Assembly: GCF_001270745.1 (NCBI RefSeq)
Contig: NZ_KQ434754.1
Location: 251,782 to 315,781, forward strand
From: Jiangella muralis
GTDB lineage: Bacteria; Actinomycetota; Actinomycetes; Jiangellales; Jiangellaceae
Length of the DNA: 64,000 nt
Reading direction: 5' to 3'
Part shown: positions 57,953 to 64,000 of the stretch, piece after piece
How positions within the stretch are numbered: the first letter of the stretch is position 1
Layout: every line of letters starts with the position of its first letter
Program-made: the position numbers and the translations under genes
The notes under the pieces: model-generated
The model's input: the letters and a program-made list of their open reading frames with translations, nothing else
The model's database searches: none
Told to the model about the DNA's origin: nothing

Positions 57953-60900
57953 ATGTCGGGACGAACCCTCAAACGAGCCATCGCGACCGCGACCAGCGGC
58001 GTGATGGCCTGCGGCGGCCTGGTGCTGTTACCCGGCGCCGCGTACGCGGATACGCACGTACTGCCGGGCAACGAGAGCGACGTCGGCCTCTACACCGACG
58101 GCCTGACCGACACGATGGACATCGGCGACCCCGCGTTCCTCAACGCCGACGAGGTGGAGGCCGCGCTCGAGCCGGGCGTGCCGTACACCGCGGGGAGCAT
58201 GCACCAGTCGATCTTCGAGAAGGACCTCGCCGCCGGCGGCACCGACTACTACCTCGACCGCATCCTCGGCGTCCGCGGGACCAGCGGCAACGGCGTCCTG
58301 CAGACCCGCGGCCGCACGCTGTACCTGCGCGGCAACAGCAACTTCGGCGCCATGGGCTTCGCCGGCAGCGCGTACGCCGGCGGCCCGAACAACCTGGGCA
58401 ACTTCTACACCGTCACCGTGCCCGGCCAGACCGTGGCCGAGGTGAGCGCCGATCGGTTCAACGCCCCCAGCCACGCACGCGGCCGGTACACCGTCGGCAC
58501 GACCGGCGTGACCGCTGAGCAGACCAAGGCGATCACGTACGACAACGTCGCGGTCACCGCGCTCACGTTCCGCAACCCGGGCGCCGAGGCCGTCACGTTC
58601 ACCGTCCGCGCCGCCGCGCCGCTCGCGACCACCTCGACGGACGCGGCCGACGAGCTGACCGGCACCCGGACGCTCACCAGCGGCGCCAACAACGGCCTCA
58701 TCGACACCCCGTGGTCGCGGGTGACGGTCGGCCTGAAGGCCGTTGGTTTCACGCGAAACGGTGCCAACCTCGACCGCGAGGTCACCGTGCCCGCGGGCGG
58801 GTCGGTCGACCTGTCCGTCGTCGGCGTGCTCTACTCCGCCGGCATGCCGGACTCGGCCGACAGCTTCCACGAGTACGCCGAGCTGGCGCCGTCCGACGCC
58901 ACCCGAACGGCGATCACCGAGTTCAACCGGCGCTGGGCGGCCGACATCCCCTACCTCGACGTGCCGAACGCGGCGGTCGAGAAGGCGATCGTCTACCGCT
59001 GGTGGGGCGAGCGCTACAACAGCCTCGACGCGAACGAGCCGGGCTACGTCTACCAGTACCCGACCACGATCGAGGGCGTGAACCTGTACCAGAACGCCGT
59101 CGCGCTGACCCAGCCGATGCACCTGCAGGACACCAAGTGGATCCGCAACCCCTACCTCGCCTACGGGCAGATCATGAACATCGGCGAGCTGTCCGGCTCG
59201 TCGGCGTTCCTCGACAGCCCCGGCCACACCAGCTGGAACAACCACTACTCGCAGTACCTCGGCACCGCGGGCCTGGAGGCGTACAACGTCCACGGCGGCG
59301 GCGCGGCGGTGGCGGAGCGGTTCGGCCGCTACTTCGAGGGTGATGGCGTCGGCCAGCTGGAGCACTACGACGGCAACGACGACGGCCTGATCGCGTACGA
59401 CACCAACTTCATGCCCGGCAATGACGCCGACGCGATCAGCTTCGGCTACCCGAAGACGAACGCCGGGGCGCCGGGGGCGCGGACCATCGAGCGGCCGGAG
59501 TCGGCGTACGTGTGGGGCGCGTTCGACGCGGCCCGCCAGCTGTACGAGCAGGCCGGCGCGGACCCGGCGAAGGTCGCCGAGGTCGGCGCGGAGGCCGACC
59601 GGATCCGCGCGGCGATCCTCGGCCGGCTGTGGAGCGAGGAGATGCGGATGTTCCTCGCCGGCACCTCGCACGGTGCGACGTCGGGCGGCACGCAGAACCC
59701 GCTGACCGAGGCCGAGCGCGACCTCATCCCGGCGAAGGAGTCGAACCTCTACGACGTCTACGCGCAGAACCTCATCCCGTTCGAGGACCACGAGACCTAC
59801 GTCGACGGCTTCCGGTTCCTGCGCTACGGCGACAACTTCCCGATCTTCCCGTTCTACACGGCCAACCAGTACGACCGGTCGAAGTTCGCGATCGGCGGCT
59901 CGAACAACTTCTCCAACATCAACTTCACCGTGCAGTACCGGGCGGTCCGGTCGGCGCTGCGGCACTACGACCCGGAGCAGAAGTACGTCACGCCTGAGTA
60001 CGCCGCGCGGCTGCTGGACTGGATGGCGTGGAGCATCTACCCCGGCGGTGACGTGCGGGTGGCCAACCAGGCGGAGTACTACTCGAACTGGAACCCGGCG
60101 ACGCGCACCTACAACCGCAACAACCCGAACCACGTGATGCTCGGCAACATGAACTACATCTACGTCGAGGACATGGGCGGCATCCAGCCGCGCTCCGACG
60201 ACGTGATCGAGCTGTGGCCGGTCGATCTCGGCTACGACCACTTCATGGTCAACAACCTGCGCTATCACGGCAAGGACGTCACGATCGTGTGGGACGCCGA
60301 CGGCTCCCACTACGGCCTGGGCGCGGGCTACAGCCTGTTCGTCGACGGCGAGAAGAAGGTCACGGCCGACGCGCTCGGCCGGTTCGTCTACGACCCGAGC
60401 GCCAACGAGGTCGTCGAGGCCGACGAGGGTCTGGACGTCGCGGTCGTCGCCGGCGCGGGCAGCGCGCTGCCGTCCGCCGTCGACACCGCGATCGACGACG
60501 AGCGGGTCGCGTCGTACCTGCGCACCGCCGGCATCGACCTCGGTGAGGACGCGCCGAACCTGGCCGCCGGCGCCGAGCTGTCGTCGTCGTTCACCCAGCA
60601 GGGCGTCCGGCCGACGCCGTGGCGGCAGTTCCACACGCCCGGTTGGAGCACCGGCTCGATGAACCACACGCCGGGCGCGATCAACACCACCGAGCGTCCG
60701 GTGTCGCTGGCCGCCGTGACCGACGGCAGCACCGTCAACGAGCCGTACTGGGGCAACTACGGCGGCACCGAGCCGGGCGGCTACGTCGAGCTGGACCTCG
60801 GCGAGCCGGTGCGGTTCGACAACGTCAAGGTGTGGTTCGTCAGCGACCGCCAGACCGGCGGCTACCGCGAGCCGCAGCGGTACACGATCCAGGTGCCGGA

Positions 60901-62668
60901 CGGCTCCGGCGGCTGGGTCGCCGTGCCCGACACGTTCAAGTCGCCGAAGATCCCCGGCGCCAAGTTCAACGAGGCGCTGTTCGACGCCGTCACGACCGAC
61001 CGGGTGCGGCTGGCGTTCACCAACACGCCGTCGTTCGCCACCGCGATCTCGGAGATCCAGGTCTTCGACTCCGGCCGCGAGGTGCCCGACCTCGTCAACG
61101 ACCCACCGGCGGTGACCGTCACCGTCGACCGGTCCCGCGACGGCAACCTGTCCACGAACCTCGTCGGCACGATCACCGACGACGGCATCCCGGACACCGG
61201 CGAGCTGACCTACGGCTGGTCGGCGGTGTCGACGCCGGACGGCGCGGGCGTCATCTTCGGCGCGCCGAACGCGCTGGCCACGCCGGTCACCGGCACCGTC
61301 GCGGGGACCTACGTGTTCCGGCTGACGGCGTCGGACGGCGAGCTGACGACGCAGCGCGACGTCGAGGTGGCGCTCACGGAGAAGGCGACGTCGGCCGAGT
61401 TCGGCGCCCTGGCCGGCATCACCACCAGCGGCAGCGCGCCGTGGGAGAACCCGCTGCGAGTCAACGAGTCGACGACGCCGGCCAGCTCCAACCCCGGCGC
61501 CGGGAACGGCTGGGGCTCGTGGGGCCAGCCGAACAACGGCACGTCGCCGGCGACCGCGGCCTGGCTCCAGTACTCGTGGGACTCGCCGGTGCTGATCGGG
61601 TCGACCGACGTCTACTGGTACGACGACAACGGCGGCACCCGGATGCCCCGGGCCGACACCTACGTCGTCGAGCAGTCGGCGGACGGCCAGACGTGGACGC
61701 CCGTCACGCTCACCGGCGGTTCCACGTACGCCGGCGCGCTGACCCGCAACGCGTACAACCACCTCGACTTCGAGCCGGTGACCACCAGCCACCTGCGCAT
61801 CCGCATCACCGGCGTGCAGGGCAGCGGCGCCGGGACGGGCGTGCTGCGGTGGCGGGTCAACGGCGACACCGTCAGCCAGGTGGCCAGTCCGGTCATCATG
61901 CGGACGGTGGTCGGCGAGGTCCCGGCGCTGCCGGCCCAGCTGGACGTCGAGTACGCCAGCGGCCCGCGTGGCACGCTACCGTTCACCTGGCAGCCGATCA
62001 CGGCGGACATGGTCGACGAGACCAACGTCGAGCCGTTCGTCGTCTACGGCACGAACACGACGTACGGCCTGATCGCCGAGGCGCGGATCTACGTGCGGCC
62101 GGAGAACTCGCCGGGCGGCATCTCGATCCAGGGCGCCCAGCAGTTCGAGCAGTCCGTCGCCGTGGGCGAGCAGCCGCACCTGCCGACCCGCGTCGAGGTG
62201 TCGTACAACGACGGCTCGCGGGACAACCAGGCCATCGGCGTCGACTGGGACTTCGACGAGTCCGTGGTGAACACCCCCGGCATCTACACGATCACCGGTG
62301 ACCTGATCCTGCCCGACTACGTGAGCGAGGCGGGCACCACGTCCACGACGCTCACGCTGACGGTGGGCGACGGCATCGCGCCGGTGGACGTGTCGGTGAC
62401 GACCGAGGTGCGCTGCCTCGGGCGGCGGGCGGTCATCTCCGCGCGGGCGACGAACGGGGACACCGTCCCGCTCGACATCACCCTCGCGACGCCGTACGGG
62501 TCGCGGTCGCTGTCCGGCATCCAGCCGGGCGCCGCCGCGTACCAGCTGTTCGCCACCCGGGTGGACGACCTGCCCGCCGGCGAGGTGACGGTCACCGCCG
62601 CCACCGCCGACGGTGCGCGGAGGTCCGTGCTCGTGGACGACTACCCGGCGATCACCTGCGGGTCGTAG
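57953..62668 (+). CDS. Large secreted multidomain glycoside hydrolase
   Basis: A 1571-residue exported protein. The signal peptide covers residues 1-32 (ends GAAYAD). A beta-sandwich domain (about 35-320) precedes an alpha/alpha-barrel catalytic domain (about 330-830, with YRWWGERYNSLDANEPGYVYQ, HTSWNNHYSQY and IELWPVDLGYDHFM). A discoidin-like domain follows at about 869-1040, a PKD/Ig-like domain at 1049-1145, a second discoidin-like domain at 1150-1300 and two bacterial Ig-like domains at about 1320-1475. The barrel recalls GH63/MGH1-like and GH121 enzymes. Context (GH127, GH43, importer) makes a GH121-like beta-L-arabinobiosidase the best guess, unproven. No anchor motif is seen at the C-terminus. 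Confidence 0.8.
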   Translation: MSGRTLKRAIATATSGVMACGGLVLLPGAAYADTHVLPGNESDVGLYTDGLTDTMDIGDPAFLNADEVEAALEPGVPYTAGSMHQSIFEKDLAAGGTDYYLDRILGVRGTSGNGVLQTRGRTLYLRGNSNFGAMGFAGSAYAGGPNNLGNFYTVTVPGQTVAEVSADRFNAPSHARGRYTVGTTGVTAEQTKAITYDNVAVTALTFRNPGAEAVTFTVRAAAPLATTSTDAADELTGTRTLTSGANNGLIDTPWSRVTVGLKAVGFTRNGANLDREVTVPAGGSVDLSVVGVLYSAGMPDSADSFHEYAELAPSDATRTAITEFNRRWAADIPYLDVPNAAVEKAIVYRWWGERYNSLDANEPGYVYQYPTTIEGVNLYQNAVALTQPMHLQDTKWIRNPYLAYGQIMNIGELSGSSAFLDSPGHTSWNNHYSQYLGTAGLEAYNVHGGGAAVAERFGRYFEGDGVGQLEHYDGNDDGLIAYDTNFMPGNDADAISFGYPKTNAGAPGARTIERPESAYVWGAFDAARQLYEQAGADPAKVAEVGAEADRIRAAILGRLWSEEMRMFLAGTSHGATSGGTQNPLTEAERDLIPAKESNLYDVYAQNLIPFEDHETYVDGFRFLRYGDNFPIFPFYTANQYDRSKFAIGGSNNFSNINFTVQYRAVRSALRHYDPEQKYVTPEYAARLLDWMAWSIYPGGDVRVANQAEYYSNWNPATRTYNRNNPNHVMLGNMNYIYVEDMGGIQPRSDDVIELWPVDLGYDHFMVNNLRYHGKDVTIVWDADGSHYGLGAGYSLFVDGEKKVTADALGRFVYDPSANEVVEADEGLDVAVVAGAGSALPSAVDTAIDDERVASYLRTAGIDLGEDAPNLAAGAELSSSFTQQGVRPTPWRQFHTPGWSTGSMNHTPGAINTTERPVSLAAVTDGSTVNEPYWGNYGGTEPGGYVELDLGEPVRFDNVKVWFVSDRQTGGYREPQRYTIQVPDGSGGWVAVPDTFKSPKIPGAKFNEALFDAVTTDRVRLAFTNTPSFATAISEIQVFDSGREVPDLVNDPPAVTVTVDRSRDGNLSTNLVGTITDDGIPDTGELTYGWSAVSTPDGAGVIFGAPNALATPVTGTVAGTYVFRLTASDGELTTQRDVEVALTEKATSAEFGALAGITTSGSAPWENPLRVNESTTPASSNPGAGNGWGSWGQPNNGTSPATAAWLQYSWDSPVLIGSTDVYWYDDNGGTRMPRADTYVVEQSADGQTWTPVTLTGGSTYAGALTRNAYNHLDFEPVTTSHLRIRITGVQGSGAGTGVLRWRVNGDTVSQVASPVIMRTVVGEVPALPAQLDVEYASGPRGTLPFTWQPITADMVDETNVEPFVVYGTNTTYGLIAEARIYVRPENSPGGISIQGAQQFEQSVAVGEQPHLPTRVEVSYNDGSRDNQAIGVDWDFDESVVNTPGIYTITGDLILPDYVSEAGTTSTTLTLTVGDGIAPVDVSVTTEVRCLGRRAVISARATNGDTVPLDITLATPYGSRSLSGIQPGAAAYQLFATRVDDLPAGEVTVTAATADGARRSVLVDDYPAITCGS

Positions 62669-62695
62669 GCCCACCGCTCGACGTCAGGAGATCCC

Positions 62696-64000
62696 ATGAT
62701 CACGATCCGACGCGGCGGGCCGCTGGCCGTCGCCGTCGCGCTCGCCGCCGGGCTGCTCGGCCCGGTCGCGCCGGCGGCCGCCGCGGACCCCGTCACGTTC
62801 ACGAACACCGAGAACCCGATCCTCGGCGACGGCAGCTACTACTCCGCCGACCCCGCGCCGCTGGTCGTCCCGGCCGGTGCGCCGGGCAACGCCACCGGCG
62901 CCGACCAGCTCTACGTCTACACCGGCCACGACGAGGCCGGCCCGACCCGCAACGACTTCATCATGAACGAGTGGGGCGCGTTCGTGACGTCCGACGTGGA
63001 CTCCGGCGAGTGGACCCACCACCCGTCGATCCTGCGCCCGGAGCAGGTCTTCACCTGGGCGACCCCCGGCCGCGCCTACGCCGGGCAGGTCGTGCGCGGC
63101 GTCGACGGCCGCTACTACTGGTACGTCCCGGTCAACGAGGCCGCGAGCCCTGCCAGCGACACGTTCGGCATCGGCGTCGCGGTCTCGGACACCCCCACCG
63201 GACCGTGGACCGACCACGTCGGCGCGCCGATCATCTCGCAGCGGGTGCCGACCGCGAACACCATCCACAACATCGACCCGACGATCCTCATCGACGGCGA
63301 GGCGCCGAACCAGCGCGTCTACGTCTACTGGGGCAGCTTCGGCAACCTGCGCATGCTGGAGCTGGCGCCGGACATGAAGACCCCGATCGGCTCGGTCCGC
63401 ACGGTCACCGGGCTGACCGGCTTCTTCGAGGCGGCCTGGATCTTCGAGCGGAACGGCACCTACTACCTGGCCTACGCGGGCAACAACGCCGGCCCGACGT
63501 CGGCCTGCACGCCGGCGAACTATCACGCGTGCATCGCCTACGGCACCGCGACATCGCCGGCCGGGCCGTGGACGTACCGCGGCACCATCCTGCCGCCGGT
63601 GTCGTCGACGACCAGCCACCCCGGCATCGTCGAGTTCGACGGGCAGTGGTGGCTGGCCTACCACACGGCCGACGCCGCGGGCGGCAACCACTTCCGCCGC
63701 TCGGTGGCGATCGACCGGGTCGAATGGGACGACACCCAGTCGCCGCCGCGGATCAAACCGGTCGTGACGACGCCGCCGAAGGTCAAGGACGTTACGCCGC
63801 GGGCCAACGTGGCCCAGGAGGCCACCGTCACGGTCTCGAACACGCCGGTCCCGACGCAGTACTGGGTGAAGGCGCTCAACGACGAGATCGTCCGGCCGAA
63901 CCCGCTGCCGCCGGACATGTGGGGCACATGGACCGGCAGCAACCCGCCGCAGCAGTGGGTTCAGTACACGTGGGACCGGCCGATGCGGCTGGGCGGGGGG
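62696..64000 (+). CDS. Secreted GH43 arabinosidase/xylosidase-like enzyme (cut by window end)
   Basis: The first 435 residues of an exported five-bladed-propeller hydrolase; the frame is open to the last base. The signal peptide covers residues 1-30. The GH43 acidic triad can be placed at D52 (SADPAPLV), D194 (NIDPTIL) and E245 (GFFEAAWIF). After residue 350 an extra module begins whose PQQWVQYTWDRPMRL resembles the discoidin-like domains of the preceding protein. AGGAG lies 6 bases before the ATG, 27 bases after the large hydrolase gene, so both are co-transcribed. Alpha-L-arabinofuranosidase activity is likely given the context. Confidence 0.88.
   Translation, partial: MITIRRGGPLAVAVALAAGLLGPVAPAAAADPVTFTNTENPILGDGSYYSADPAPLVVPAGAPGNATGADQLYVYTGHDEAGPTRNDFIMNEWGAFVTSDVDSGEWTHHPSILRPEQVFTWATPGRAYAGQVVRGVDGRYYWYVPVNEAASPASDTFGIGVAVSDTPTGPWTDHVGAPIISQRVPTANTIHNIDPTILIDGEAPNQRVYVYWGSFGNLRMLELAPDMKTPIGSVRTVTGLTGFFEAAWIFERNGTYYLAYAGNNAGPTSACTPANYHACIAYGTATSPAGPWTYRGTILPPVSSTTSHPGIVEFDGQWWLAYHTADAAGGNHFRRSVAIDRVEWDDTQSPPRIKPVVTTPPKVKDVTPRANVAQEATVTVSNTPVPTQYWVKALNDEIVRPNPLPPDMWGTWTGSNPPQQWVQYTWDRPMRLGGG

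Noticed and set aside
58028..61792. A 1254-codon minus-strand frame opposite the large secreted hydrolase
   Set aside because: It is a shadow of the plus-strand gene, which has a signal peptide and recognisable domains. The antisense product is low-complexity Arg/Val/Asp sequence.
62684..63691. A 335-codon minus-strand frame at the right edge
   Set aside because: It is opposite the GH43 gene, whose signal peptide, acidic triad and ribosome site are clear; the antisense frame has none of these.

Overview
The window is high-GC DNA with strong G/C bias at codon third positions. It carries markers of an actinomycete: a proteasome activator ending in a GxYL-type tail, a mycothiol-dependent DinB-type protein, DUF5926, DUF6457 and DUF6918 family proteins, and many genes that begin directly at the transcription start. 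A soil or plant-associated member of the Actinomycetia, for example the Jiangellales/Propionibacteriales neighbourhood, would fit, but the genus is a guess. No phage, transposase, CRISPR array, rRNA or tRNA was seen. The chromosome looks stable, with short operons on both strands.

Layout. 1-8.7 kb: acyl-CoA ligase, ammonium transporter, GH15-like hydrolase, an ECF42-type sigma factor with its YCII partner, a reductase and a second ECF sigma factor. 8.7-15.9 kb: an ABC sugar-uptake operon (binding protein, two permeases, Gfo/Idh/MocA oxidoreductase, sulfatase) opposite a two-module AsnC-type regulator. 16-23 kb: small metabolic genes (GrpB, DUF389, 2-hydroxyacid dehydrogenase, nitrilase, MobA, K+ channel, quinone reductase, NUDIX). 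23.3-28.7 kb: PadR, an ABC ATPase and an FtsX-like permease, a 53-residue Arg-rich ORF, Bpa and DUF6918. 28.9-40.2 kb: HAD phosphatase, SerS, GntR, PheA, a large membrane phosphatase-like protein, Nat, a GT2 enzyme, arginine deiminase, DUF5926 and a histidine-kinase-like ATPase. 40.5-48.7 kb: flavohemoglobin, an 0.8-kb gene-poor spacer, an AAA ATPase with a perfect inverted repeat at its promoter, VOC, AraC, an S15 peptidase and a second AraC. 48.7-51.6 kb: ascorbate-type PTS (IIC, IIB, IIA) and an RraA-like gene. 51.6-64 kb: a probable plant L-arabinofuranoside locus.

How the genes work together. In the last 12 kb, two large secreted hydrolases (a multidomain alpha/alpha-barrel enzyme and a GH43 enzyme cut by the window end) would release arabino-oligosaccharides. 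An ABC importer would take them up and an intracellular GH127 beta-L-arabinofuranosidase would finish them. A LacI-family repressor sits in the middle. The importer operon has a readable sigma-A promoter (TTGACG, 17 bp, TACGGT) with a GAAAA/TTTTC palindrome lying on the start point. Other control signals can be read directly: an ECF42-type promoter before the YCII gene, a 24-bp perfect palindrome before a GntR gene, a tandem repeat before padR, and about nineteen TANNNT boxes placed 5-9 bp before a start codon, indicating leaderless mRNAs. Two copies of a 72-bp inverted-repeat element sit at the 3' ends of unrelated genes and are the clearest repeat family here.
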